Of a stretch of 64,000 nt of DNA, positions 1 to 7,815 are shown piece by piece. Source of the DNA: Neobacillus sp. OS1-2 (GTDB lineage Bacteria; Bacillota; Bacilli; Bacillales; Cytobacillaceae); the NCBI RefSeq assembly GCF_030915505.1, contig NZ_CP133265.1, positions 2,152,001 through 2,216,000 on the forward strand, in the 5' to 3' direction. Under the pieces are notes generated by a model that made no database searches, had not been told where the DNA came from, and saw nothing but the letters and a program-made list of their open reading frames with translations. Position numbers and translations under genes: made by a program. Position 1 is the stretch's first letter. Each line of letters begins with the position of its first letter.

Positions 1-252
1 CCACATGGCACCGAGGATTCAAAGTCGTTTGTGAAGGAATCAGGCATTTCCTTTGTTCAGGTTCCCCAAGGCGTGGATTTTGGCGCCGGAAATATCGTTA
101 AACTGTTAATTGGGATCGCCGGTAAAGATAATGAACACCTAGACATTCTTTCGAAGATTGCCATTGTCTGTTCGGAGGAAGAAAATATTGAAAAGCTAGT
201 TTCTGCAAAATCGGCCGATGAGATTCTATCCATTTTTGAAGAGGTGAACTAA
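1..252 (+). CDS. mtlF: PTS mannitol-specific EIIA component, 3' part
   Basis: The reading frame is open from the first base, so this is the end of a gene that begins before the window, and the GTG at 31 is not its start. The visible part begins with PHGT, the motif holding the phosphorylated histidine of mannitol-type EIIA proteins, followed by the family's GVDFGAGNIVKLLIGIAG stretch. EIIA takes phosphate from HPr and passes it to the EIIB domain of the mannitol permease in the cytoplasm. The stop codon touches the ATG of mtlD with no gap, as in a mannitol operon. The N-terminal half cannot be judged. Confidence 0.9.
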   Translation, partial: PHGTEDSKSFVKESGISFVQVPQGVDFGAGNIVKLLIGIAGKDNEHLDILSKIAIVCSEEENIEKLVSAKSADEILSIFEEVN

Positions 253-1407
253 ATGTTGGCCGTACACTTTGGAGCGGGAAATATTGGTCGGGGTTTTATT
301 GGAAATTTATTATATCATTCCGGTTATGAAACTTGTTTTGTCGATGTAAACGATGAGATTGTCCGTTTACTCAATGAAAAGAAGGAATACCGGGTAGTAC
401 TTGCAGAACCGGCCCAACAAGAGGACACGATTAAAAATGTAAGAGCCATCAATAGTGCAGCAAACCCTGAGCAAGTAATAGCCGCCATTGCGGAAGCCGA
501 TTTAGTAACAACTGCCATTGGGCCGAATATTCTTCCGCTGATTGCCGGTTTGATTGCAGATGGTCTGCGTAAACGTATCGAACAAACGGATCGGCCGCTC
601 ACTATTATCGCTTGTGAAAATATGATTGGCGGCAGTTCGCTCTTAAAAGAGAAGATTTTTGAAAAGCTAACAGCAGACGAAAAGACACAATTTGAAGGGC
701 GCTTTGGCTTTCCTGATTCCGCGGTAGATCGGATTGTCCCGAATCAGGTGAATGAGGATAAACTCATGGTGAAGGTAGAACCGTTTTATGAATGGGTGGT
801 AGAGGAGCCGAAGATAATCGGCGAAAAGCCACCTGTTAAGGGGATTACCTATGTTCAAGAGCTAGTACCTTATATTGAACGAAAGCTATTCACTGTTAAT
901 ACCGGGCATGCACTTGCAGCATACTTTGGCTATTATTTTGGAACGGAGACAATTAATCAGGCAATGGAGAATCAAGAGATTCGCGGCCTGGTTGAAGGGT
1001 CACTTAAGGAAAGTGGCGAATTTTTAGTGGGTAAATATGGCTTTAATAAAGAAGAACATCATAGGTACATTCAAAAGATTATTGGCCGTTTTTCTAATGC
1101 CTATATTATTGACGAGGTAACAAGGGTTGGCCGCTCGCCAATTCGTAAACTTGGGCCAAATGATCGCCTAGTCAGTCCCGCAAGACAATATGTTGAAGTG
1201 ACTGGAAAACAGCCTGAGTATCTATTGAAGGGAATCGCTGCAGCTCTGTTGTATGATTTTCAAGGTGATGAGGAAGCCGTCCAAGTGCAAACTGTTATCA
1301 AGGATCAGGGTGTTGAAGCGGCAATTCAAAAATACACACAACTTGAACCGGGATCGAGACTCTTTCAAGGAATTATCGAGCAATACAAGCAACTGGAAAA
1401 GAAATAA
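253..1407 (+). CDS. mtlD: Mannitol-1-phosphate 5-dehydrogenase
   Basis: This cytoplasmic enzyme oxidises mannitol 1-phosphate, delivered by the mannitol PTS, to fructose 6-phosphate with NAD. The protein has 384 residues, normal for MtlD (about 380). It starts with the dinucleotide-binding loop HFGAGNIGRGFIG at residues 5-17 and carries the C-terminal polyol-dehydrogenase region, including KLFTVNTGHALAAYFG near residue 213. The ATG follows the mtlF stop directly, so the two are probably translationally coupled. A strong terminator follows at 1417. Confidence 0.96.
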   Translation: MLAVHFGAGNIGRGFIGNLLYHSGYETCFVDVNDEIVRLLNEKKEYRVVLAEPAQQEDTIKNVRAINSAANPEQVIAAIAEADLVTTAIGPNILPLIAGLIADGLRKRIEQTDRPLTIIACENMIGGSSLLKEKIFEKLTADEKTQFEGRFGFPDSAVDRIVPNQVNEDKLMVKVEPFYEWVVEEPKIIGEKPPVKGITYVQELVPYIERKLFTVNTGHALAAYFGYYFGTETINQAMENQEIRGLVEGSLKESGEFLVGKYGFNKEEHHRYIQKIIGRFSNAYIIDEVTRVGRSPIRKLGPNDRLVSPARQYVEVTGKQPEYLLKGIAAALLYDFQGDEEAVQVQTVIKDQGVEAAIQKYTQLEPGSRLFQGIIEQYKQLEKK

Positions 1408-1416
1408 GAAAAAAGC

Positions 1417-1448
1417 AGGGCGGTTCCAAAACTGGGGCCGCCCTTTTG
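1417..1448 (+). terminator. Intrinsic terminator of the mtl operon
   Basis: The arms AGGGCGG (1417-1423) and CCGCCCT (1438-1444) form a hairpin followed by a T-run. It ends the mannitol transcript 10 bases after mtlD. Confidence 0.85.
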
Positions 1449-1470
1449 TATGGGATGATTTTTCTGACTG

Positions 1471-1500
1471 TTGACAATACTATGAAAAAAATGGTAACCT
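1471..1500 (+). promoter_or_regulatory. Candidate sigma-A promoter for the bmr-like operon
   Basis: A perfect -35 box TTGACA lies at 1471-1476. An 18-base spacer follows, then a weak -10 (TAACCT, 1495-1500) with an upstream TG. It sits between the mtl terminator and the leader peptide, where a promoter for the exporter operon is expected. Confidence 0.5.
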
Positions 1501-1538
1501 TCAAGAACACCAAACATTTTATGAAGGAGGAATGGATA

Positions 1539-1610
1539 ATGAGAGATCTTACTGTCGTCAACGTACATGCTAATTTCATATGTTATCCATACCTGTTTTC
1601 TGTCATTTAA
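1539..1610 (+). CDS. Candidate 23-aa leader peptide, BmrB-like in position
   Basis: A short ORF of 23 codons starts at an ATG eight bases after a strong AAGGAGG (1524-1530). Its product begins MRDLTVVNVHANF and ends in SVI. A second ATG at 1532 is too close to the ribosome binding site and opens only 13 codons. A terminator hairpin lies 56 bases after its stop, before the exporter genes. In Bacillus subtilis, bmrCD is preceded by the leader gene bmrB, which controls transcription by ribosome-mediated attenuation when antibiotics slow translation. The layout is the same here, but this peptide is shorter than BmrB (about 54 aa) and I cannot show homology. A CCATACC within the ORF (1587-1593) can pair with GGTATGG at 1642-1648 or, by CATACC, with the 3' arm of the terminator. 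That pairing gives a possible antiterminator. Confidence 0.5.
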   Translation: MRDLTVVNVHANFICYPYLFSVI

Positions 1611-1665
1611 TGAATTCCGATCGTGATGAAGGGTATGGAGATGTTTTCTATCCCTTTCCAAAAAG

Positions 1666-1696
1666 AAGCATGCTCTTTTTAGGGTATGCTTTTTTT
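1666..1696 (+). terminator. Leader terminator (attenuator) before the BmrCD-like genes
   Basis: AAGCATGCTC (1666-1675) pairs over ten bases, two of them G-U, with GGGTATGCTT (1682-1691). The loop has six bases, and the T-run extends to 1696. It stands between the leader peptide and the exporter, so it would stop most transcripts unless disrupted. This fits attenuation control. Confidence 0.7.
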
Positions 1697-1742
1697 GTTG
1701 TCGGATTTTTTGGTGAAGTTGATATCAAAGGAGTAGAGGACG

Positions 1743-1799
1743 ATGTGGTGTAAGCAAACAAGATTGATTTTCAAAAAGGATTGGCTAGATTGCGGGTAG
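1743..1799 (+). CDS. Possible 18-aa upstream ORF
   Basis: An ATG at 1743 follows AAAGGAG by about nine bases and opens 18 codons (MWCKQTRLIF... to ...DWLDCG). It lies after the leader terminator and 38 bases before the exporter start. It may be a second regulatory ORF or chance. The only support is its ribosome binding site. Confidence 0.2.
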   Translation: MWCKQTRLIFKKDWLDCG

Positions 1800-1837
1800 T
1801 GATGGTTTACAGAATGTAGGGAAAGTGGGTTTGATAC

Positions 1838-3580
1838 ATGTTTGATGTTTTAGGAAAGCTAAGCTGGTTTTTTAAACAGTATCGGAAGCAGTACGCCATT
1901 GCCGTTATCGTATTAATAATAGCCAGTGTGTTGGAAGTGGTTCCGCCGTATTTACTGGGCACTGTTATTGATGTTTTAACAGCGGGTAAAATGACAAGAG
2001 CGATATTAGGTCAATATATGCTCATTTTTATTGCGATTATTGTCTTTGGTTATTTATTAAATTTTGTGTGGCAATACCGTTTATTTGAAGGGGCTATTAA
2101 TCTTGAAAAAATAATGCGCCGTAAATTAATGCGGCAATTTTTAAAAATGACGCCAACCTTTTATGAAAAGAATCGGACGGGTGACTTAATGGCACGCGCG
2201 ACAAATGATTTAAATGCGGTTTCAATTACAGCGGGATTTGGGATCATGACGCTTATAGATTCCACGTTATATATGGGTGCCATTATTTGTGCAATGGGGT
2301 TCATGATTTCATGGAAATTAACGTTTTTCGCTATGCTGCCAGTACCAATTATGGCCGTATTAATTCAATATTTGGGTAAGCTTGTCCATGAACGATATAT
2401 GAAGGCACAGGACTCATTCGGTGAACTGAATGATAGTGTTTTAGAATCTGTTGCCGGTGTCCGTGTCATTCGGGCTTATGTTCAGGAGAAAAAGGATGAA
2501 ATGAATTTTGCTGACAAGAGCGAAGAAGTATACGCGAAAAATATGGATACTGCGAAAATTAATGCCTTATTCGGGCCGATTACAAAAGTTGGAACAGGTA
2601 TTAGCTATGTTGTCGCACTTGGTTACGGTGCCTTTCTTGTGTCTAATGGTGAAATGACTGTCGGCCAACTCGTTACCTTTAATGTCTATTTAGGGATTGC
2701 CGTATGGCCCATTTTTGCTATTGGTGAATTAATCAATGTGATGCAACAAGGGAATGCCTCACTTGATCGGGTCCAGGAAACCCTTGAGTATGTGGCAGAT
2801 GTTCAAAATACGAGTGACCCTGTTGCCATTAAGACCCCGAGTGTGATTGGGTTTGATGATTTGATGTTTCAATACCCGACAAGCCAAGTGAAAAATTTAC
2901 AACAAATCTCGTTGTCACTTAAAAAGGGGGAAACCCTTGGGATTGTTGGCAAAACGGGCGCAGGAAAAACCACCTTTTTACGGCAATTACTGCGGGAATA
3001 CCCACTTGATCAAGGTCAATTATTGATTGCCGGAACAGATATCGCTTCGCAGACAAAGGAACAAATTCTGGATTGGATCGGGTATGTCCCACAGGACCAT
3101 GTGTTGTTCTCACGGACCATTCGGGAAAATATCTTATTCGGTAAGGAAGATGCAACAGAAGCTGAATTGCAGGAGGCCATTCACCTTGCCTACTTCAAAA
3201 AGGATTTAGAGAACCTGCCGATGGGGCTTGAAACCCTTGTCGGAGAAAAAGGGGTCTCCTTATCAGGCGGACAAAAGCAGCGGGTGTCAATTGCTCGTGC
3301 ACTTATTAAGGATCCGGAAATATTAATTCTTGATGACTCCTTATCAGCGGTCGATGCCAAAACGGAGACTCGTATCCTACAAAACATTCAGAATGAACGA
3401 AGCGGGAAAACCACCATTATTACGACCCATCGTTTATCTGGTGTGCAGCACGCGGATCAAATTATCGTGCTAGATGAAGGACAAATTACCGAGCAAGGGA
3501 CGCATGAGGAACTTATCAAGAAAAATGGCTGGTATAAAGAACAATTTGACCGTCAACAGTTAGAGGGGGGCGGGGCATGA
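1838..3580 (+). CDS. bmrC: Heterodimeric multidrug ABC exporter subunit, BmrC/YheI-like
   Basis: This is a membrane half-transporter of 580 residues with an N-terminal six-helix domain and a C-terminal ATPase domain. It closely resembles B. subtilis BmrC (585 aa), for example FYEKNRTGDLMARATNDL near residue 108 and the C-terminal GWYKEQFDRQQL. It has Walker A GKTGAGKTT (about 368), signature LSGGQ (about 474) and an H-loop histidine (about 530). The residue after Walker B is Asp (ILILDDSLS, about 497) instead of the catalytic Glu. That marks the degenerate ATP site typical of this subunit of BmrCD-type heterodimers. The stop overlaps the next ATG by four bases. Its role, drug efflux together with the next gene, follows from the family. 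Confidence 0.9.
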   Translation: MFDVLGKLSWFFKQYRKQYAIAVIVLIIASVLEVVPPYLLGTVIDVLTAGKMTRAILGQYMLIFIAIIVFGYLLNFVWQYRLFEGAINLEKIMRRKLMRQFLKMTPTFYEKNRTGDLMARATNDLNAVSITAGFGIMTLIDSTLYMGAIICAMGFMISWKLTFFAMLPVPIMAVLIQYLGKLVHERYMKAQDSFGELNDSVLESVAGVRVIRAYVQEKKDEMNFADKSEEVYAKNMDTAKINALFGPITKVGTGISYVVALGYGAFLVSNGEMTVGQLVTFNVYLGIAVWPIFAIGELINVMQQGNASLDRVQETLEYVADVQNTSDPVAIKTPSVIGFDDLMFQYPTSQVKNLQQISLSLKKGETLGIVGKTGAGKTTFLRQLLREYPLDQGQLLIAGTDIASQTKEQILDWIGYVPQDHVLFSRTIRENILFGKEDATEAELQEAIHLAYFKKDLENLPMGLETLVGEKGVSLSGGQKQRVSIARALIKDPEILILDDSLSAVDAKTETRILQNIQNERSGKTTIITTHRLSGVQHADQIIVLDEGQITEQGTHEELIKKNGWYKEQFDRQQLEGGGA

Positions 3581-5313
3581 GGACGAGTAAACGATTAACA
3601 AACTATGCGCTTTATTTCAAGCGGCCGATCTTTCTGGGGCTATTATTCCTAACGATCGCTGTAGTTACGGAACTTGCAGGTCCATTTATAGCAAAATATA
3701 TTATCGATGAACATATGACCATTGGAAAAATAGATATGAAGCCGATTGCCTGGCTCTTGTGTTTATACTTTATCTTAGCCGTGGCAACAGCGATTTTCCG
3801 TTATTTTATGTATATCTATTTGCAAATGGGCGCAAATCGTGTTGTCCAACGATTACGGCAAGACGTATTTGCGCATATTCAAACATTGCCGATCCAGTAC
3901 TTTGATCAATTGCCGGCAGGAAAAATTGTCGCACGTGTTACCAATGATACCGAAGCCTTACGAAATTTATATGTGCAGGTGCTTTCTAACTTCGCAACAA
4001 GTTTCATTTCGATAGCGGGTGTCTATATCGCCCTATTTATTTTAAATTGGAAAATGGCGCTGATTGCCTTAATCATGATACCGATTATTTATCTTTGGAT
4101 GATCTTATATCGAAAATATGCTGCCCAATACAATGGGGTGATTCGGACAAAAATTGCTGATATTAATGCGATGATCAATGAATCCATTCAGGGAATGACC
4201 ATTATTCAAGCCTTTCGCCGCGAAAAGCAAATGACGAAGGAATTTGATGAGATGAACGAAGAGCATTATGCCTATCAGCGCAAATTATTATTTTTAGATT
4301 CAGCCACGTCCTTTAACCTAGTGAATTCGTTGCGTCTCATCCTGTTTACGATTTTTATTGTTTATTTTGGGACACAATCATTCACAACAGCAGAGATCGT
4401 GTCCTCGGGTACACTTTATGCGTTTGTGGATTACTTAACGAGATTATTCAATCCGATCACGAATGTGGTCAATCAGTTTTCACAACTGGAACGCTCCCTC
4501 GTTGCCGGGCAAAGAGTATTTGAGGTGTTGGATAACACCGGTGAGAACGTATCACAAGAGATAATGCCGCGATACGACGGGCATGTCCTTTTTGAAGATG
4601 TTTCATTTGCTTATAAAGAAAATGACTATGTGTTGAAAAATGTATCATTTGAAGCGAATCGCGGTGAAACGGTCGCACTTGTTGGCCATACGGGTTCTGG
4701 AAAGAGTTCCATTATGAATCTATTGTTCCGTTTCTATGACCCATCGAAGGGGAAGATTTATATTGATGGGATTGACGTAACAAATGTGCCAAGACAGACG
4801 ATTCGTCAACATATGGGTATTGTTTTACAAGATCCCTATCTATTCACGGGAACGATTGCATCGAATGTAAGTTTGAATGACCCGAAAATTACCCGCGAAA
4901 AAGTGGAAGAGGCCTTGACTGCAGTCGGTGCCGAGCGGGTCCTCAAAAATCTTGAAAAAGGAATCGATGAGCCTGTAATTGAAAAAGGCAGCACCCTTTC
5001 CTCAGGACAGCGTCAGCTTATTTCTTTCGCCCGTGCGCTTGCTTTTGATCCGGCAATATTAATTTTGGATGAAGCAACCTCGAATATTGATACAGAAACG
5101 GAAGAAATCATTCAGCATGCAATGGAGGTTCTGAAGAAAGGGCGAACGACCTTTATTATTGCCCACCGCCTATCAACCATAAAAAATGCCGATCGCATTC
5201 TTGTATTAGAACGCGGTGTCATTAAAGAACAAGGCACCCACGATGAACTACTTGCCCAAGGCGGCATCTATAACCAAATGTACCAGATGCAAGCAAAATC
5301 ACTACAGGTATAA
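3577..5313 (+). CDS. bmrD: Heterodimeric multidrug ABC exporter subunit, BmrD/YheH-like
   Basis: This is the partner half-transporter, with 578 residues, an N-terminal membrane domain and a C-terminal ATPase domain. Walker A is GHTGSGKSS (about 370), Walker B ILILDEATS keeps the catalytic Glu (about 497), and the H-loop is AHRLST (about 528). The signature reads LSSGQ instead of LSGGQ (about 474), the complementary degeneracy to the first subunit. Similarity to B. subtilis BmrD is clear, as in QGMTIIQAFRREKQ and VIEKGSTLSSGQRQ. This protein is about 95 residues shorter. The stretch missing is the insertion that BmrD has after its first transmembrane helix. The gene overlaps the previous one by four bases and ends at a terminator. 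Confidence 0.9.
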   Translation: MRTSKRLTNYALYFKRPIFLGLLFLTIAVVTELAGPFIAKYIIDEHMTIGKIDMKPIAWLLCLYFILAVATAIFRYFMYIYLQMGANRVVQRLRQDVFAHIQTLPIQYFDQLPAGKIVARVTNDTEALRNLYVQVLSNFATSFISIAGVYIALFILNWKMALIALIMIPIIYLWMILYRKYAAQYNGVIRTKIADINAMINESIQGMTIIQAFRREKQMTKEFDEMNEEHYAYQRKLLFLDSATSFNLVNSLRLILFTIFIVYFGTQSFTTAEIVSSGTLYAFVDYLTRLFNPITNVVNQFSQLERSLVAGQRVFEVLDNTGENVSQEIMPRYDGHVLFEDVSFAYKENDYVLKNVSFEANRGETVALVGHTGSGKSSIMNLLFRFYDPSKGKIYIDGIDVTNVPRQTIRQHMGIVLQDPYLFTGTIASNVSLNDPKITREKVEEALTAVGAERVLKNLEKGIDEPVIEKGSTLSSGQRQLISFARALAFDPAILILDEATSNIDTETEEIIQHAMEVLKKGRTTFIIAHRLSTIKNADRILVLERGVIKEQGTHDELLAQGGIYNQMYQMQAKSLQV

Positions 5314-5322
5314 AAATAAAAG

Positions 5323-5368
5323 AGGTCAGTCACTCGTGGTATAAAACGACGGGGGACTGACCTTTTTT
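5323..5368 (+). terminator. Intrinsic terminator of the exporter operon
   Basis: AGGTCAGTC (5323-5331) and GACTGACCT (5355-5363) form a nine-base stem followed by TTTTTT, just after bmrD. Confidence 0.85.
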
Positions 5369-5487
5369 GTGAGAGTATTGTTTTGTTTATATTGAGTCGC
5401 GAGTAAGGCTGGGTAGGAGGAGGAAGGCGCATGGGGCGGCCCTTTTTGCCCAACAGATCCAATTAGTATGATTTCTGAAACTATTCG

Positions 5488-5496
5488 TGCTATAAT
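5488..5496 (+). promoter_or_regulatory. Extended -10 promoter of the riboflavin operon
   Basis: TGC followed by TATAAT at 5491-5496 is a perfect extended -10 element. No good -35 is seen at the usual distance, which such promoters do not need. Transcription would begin about 15 bases before the first FMN aptamer. Confidence 0.65.
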
Positions 5497-5514
5497 ATAG
5501 GATAAATATGAATA

Positions 5515-5641
5515 GTCCTTCGGGGTCGGGTGAAAGTCCCAATCGACGGTGATGAAGAAATTCTAAGCCCGTGAGCCTTTTATAAAGGCAGGATTTGGTG
5601 TGAATCCAAAGCCGACAGTATAGTCTGGATGGGAGAAGGAC
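5515..5641 (+). ncRNA. FMN riboswitch (RFN element), copy 1
   Basis: The full RFN aptamer is visible. The closing stem GTCCTTC (5515) / GAAGGAC (5635-5641) encloses the conserved blocks GGGTCGGGTGAAAGTCCC, CGACGGTGATGAAG, AGCCCGTGAGCC, AGGATTTGGTG and AGCCGACAGTATAGTC. FMN binding stops transcription of riboflavin genes in this family. Its own terminator follows at 5727. It is nearly identical to a second aptamer at 5793. Confidence 0.95.
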
Positions 5642-5726
5642 GTTTGAGTACGCTTATTTCCTTATGAAGAAAAACACACTTCAAAAGGTTTATTTGTCGA
5701 TGCTTATAACACGAAAACTCCTAACC

Positions 5727-5757
5727 ACCCCGTAGACATATTCTATGGGGTTTTATT
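5727..5757 (+). terminator. Riboswitch terminator 1
   Basis: ACCCCGTAGA (5727-5736) pairs with TCTATGGGGT (5742-5751), followed by a T-rich tail. It is the expression platform of the first FMN riboswitch. Confidence 0.85.
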
Positions 5758-5792
5758 TTTGCGTAAAACCTCAAAATAATTTCATATGCAAA

Positions 5793-5920
5793 GTCCTTCG
5801 GGGTCGGGTGAAAGTCCCAATCGACGGTGATGAAGAAATTCTAAGCCCGTGAGCCTTTTTGTAAAGGTAGGATTTGGTGCAAATCCAAAGCCGACAGTAT
5901 AGTCTGGATGGGAGAAGGAC
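5793..5920 (+). ncRNA. FMN riboswitch (RFN element), copy 2
   Basis: A second complete RFN aptamer has closing stem GTCCTTC (5793-5799) / GAAGGAC (5914-5920). It differs from copy 1 at only a handful of positions, mainly in the variable stem around 5857-5882. The copies are 278 bases apart. No promoter as good as the first one lies between terminator 1 and this aptamer, so one transcript probably passes both switches before ribD. Confidence 0.95.
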
Positions 5921-6003
5921 GTATGCGCAATGGTACCAGCTTGTGAAGAAAAAATAACCTTCAGTAGGCTTATTTAGTGTTGCCATTTTACATACTCTCC
6001 CTA

Positions 6004-6039
6004 AACTCCTTAGTTGACTTATTCTAAGGAGTTTTATTT
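6004..6039 (+). terminator. Riboswitch terminator 2
   Basis: AACTCCTTAG (6004-6013) and CTAAGGAGTT (6024-6033) form a perfect ten-base stem followed by TTTATTTTT. It is the expression platform of the second FMN riboswitch, 26 bases before ribD. Its sequence differs from terminator 1. Confidence 0.85.
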
Positions 6040-6064
6040 TTGCAAAAAAGGAGGAGGGAATAAG

Positions 6065-7147
6065 ATGACGGATGAGTTCTATATGGATTTTGCCTTGAAA
6101 TTGGCCCAGGTTGCAGAAGGGCAAACGGCACCGAATCCTGTCGTGGGTGCAGTGATGGTAAAGGATGGCGAAATCATCGGATTTGGTGCCCATTTGAAGG
6201 CAGGAACCGAGCATGCTGAGGTTCATGCACTAAAAATGGCAGGAAGTCGGGCCAAGGGAAGTACTATTTATGTAACGCTTGAACCATGCAGTCATTATGG
6301 AAAAACACCTCCATGTGCGATGGCCTTAATAGAATCCGGTGTGGAACGTGTAGTCATCGCCTCTGTGGATCCCAATCCATTAGTTGCTGGCAAAGGAATT
6401 GCTCTTTTGCGAAATGCTGGGATTGAAGTGAAAACAGGCGCTTTAAAAGAAAAGGCAGATGCATTAAATGAGGCATTCTTTCATTTTATACAACAAAATA
6501 GACCTTTTGTGACATTGAAGCAGGCCATTACGCTGGATGGTAAGTTAGCGGCACAGCCAGGTTTTGGTGAAAAGATTACCGGCAGTGAGGTGCAGCAAGA
6601 TGTGCACAATGATCGCGAGAAACAGGATGCCATTTTAGTTGGAATTGGTACCATCTTATCTGATAATCCAAGCCTCACAAATCGCTTGGGTAAGACGAAG
6701 AGACAACCAATTCGAATCATATTAGATACGCATTTAAAGATGCCGCATGATAAAAAAGTGATCACGGATGGCCAGTCACCAACGTGGATTGTCACCGGTT
6801 CGGATGCAGCGGCTGAAAAGATAGCTAGTTTTCACCAACCACATGTAAAAATCATCCAACTTTCAACGCGGGCCATCGATATTACCGAGCTGCTTGCGGA
6901 GCTTGGAAAACGTCAGGTGATGAAACTTTATGTAGAAGGTGGTAAAACCGTCAATGCCAGTTTTTTGAAATCAGGATTTGTAAACCAAATGATTACCTAT
7001 GTTGCACCAAAGATTGTCGGCGGTAATCGGGCAGTTCCGATGTTTGCTGATTTAGATGTACAGCAAATGGAGTACGCTTACGAATTGAACTTTCAACAGG
7101 TAGAAGTGATTGGTGGAGACTTAAAAATAACGTCGGTACTGAAATGA
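6065..7147 (+). CDS. ribD: Bifunctional riboflavin deaminase/reductase RibD
   Basis: The enzyme deaminates the pyrimidine formed from GTP in riboflavin synthesis and then reduces its ribose side chain with NADPH. The protein has 360 residues, as in B. subtilis. The N-terminal deaminase domain shows the zinc motifs HAEVHAL (about 52) and PCSHYGKTPPC (about 74-84). The C-terminal reductase domain starts near residue 147 (RPFVTLKQAITLDGKLA). The ATG at 6065 follows GGAGGAGGG; an upstream in-frame codon at 6014 lies in the riboswitch terminator and was rejected. It is the first gene of the FMN-controlled operon. Confidence 0.96.
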   Translation: MTDEFYMDFALKLAQVAEGQTAPNPVVGAVMVKDGEIIGFGAHLKAGTEHAEVHALKMAGSRAKGSTIYVTLEPCSHYGKTPPCAMALIESGVERVVIASVDPNPLVAGKGIALLRNAGIEVKTGALKEKADALNEAFFHFIQQNRPFVTLKQAITLDGKLAAQPGFGEKITGSEVQQDVHNDREKQDAILVGIGTILSDNPSLTNRLGKTKRQPIRIILDTHLKMPHDKKVITDGQSPTWIVTGSDAAAEKIASFHQPHVKIIQLSTRAIDITELLAELGKRQVMKLYVEGGKTVNASFLKSGFVNQMITYVAPKIVGGNRAVPMFADLDVQQMEYAYELNFQQVEVIGGDLKITSVLK

Positions 7148-7157
7148 GGTGACAATC

Positions 7158-7796
7158 ATGTTTACAGGAATTGTAGAAGATTTAGGTAAGGTCAAAGCAA
7201 TGAAAAATGGGCCTCATAGTATGCAGTTAACGATAGAATCCCAAAAAATGATTGAAGACATCCATTTGGGCGACAGTATTGCGGTAAACGGCGTCTGCTT
7301 AACCGTCACCTCTTTTTCGGCTGGCACCTTTACGGTTGATGTGATGCCGGAGACGGTAAAGGCAACCAATATCCGGTCGTTACAAATAGGCCACCCCGTC
7401 AATTTGGAACGGGCGATGCCGGCAAATGGCCGATTTGGCGGGCATTTTGTCTCCGGGCATGTGGATGGGACAGGCACCATTTTACGAAAAAGGAAAGTTG
7501 AAAATGCAGTATATGTTGATATCGGCATCAGCGAAGAACTGAGTAAATATTGCGTGCTAAAGGGATCAATTGCGATTGATGGAATCAGTTTAACCATTTT
7601 TGATGTAAAACCAACACAGTTGACCGTTTCACTTATTCCTCTTACTTTTAGTGAAACGATTCTAGGAATTAAAAGAGAGCAGGATGTCGTGAATATTGAA
7701 AATGACATGCTCGGAAAATATGTGATTCATCAGTTGGAACGAAAGAAAGAGAGTTCGCCGATTACGATGGATTTTTTAAGACAGAATGGATTCTAG
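7158..7796 (+). CDS. ribE: Riboflavin synthase alpha chain
   Basis: This cytoplasmic enzyme converts two 6,7-dimethyl-8-ribityllumazines into riboflavin and the pyrimidine precursor. The 212-residue protein consists of two similar lumazine-binding barrels, starting with [10 protein letters not shown] and, in the second half, [14 protein letters not shown] near residue 114. The ATG at 7158 is preceded by GAGGTGA; the GTG at 7149 lies within that binding site and was not used. It sits 10 bases after ribD. Confidence 0.95.
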   Translation: MFTGIVEDLGKVKAMKNGPHSMQLTIESQKMIEDIHLGDSIAVNGVCLTVTSFSAGTFTVDVMPETVKATNIRSLQIGHPVNLERAMPANGRFGGHFVSGHVDGTGTILRKRKVENAVYVDIGISEELSKYCVLKGSIAIDGISLTIFDVKPTQLTVSLIPLTFSETILGIKREQDVVNIENDMLGKYVIHQLERKKESSPITMDFLRQNGF

Positions 7797-7815
7797 AAAA
7801 GGCGGTGTATTGACA

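Noticed and set aside
7214-7708. 164-codon minus-strand frame inside ribE
   Set aside because: It is a shadow of the conserved riboflavin synthase gene; no ribosome binding site and no plausible product.
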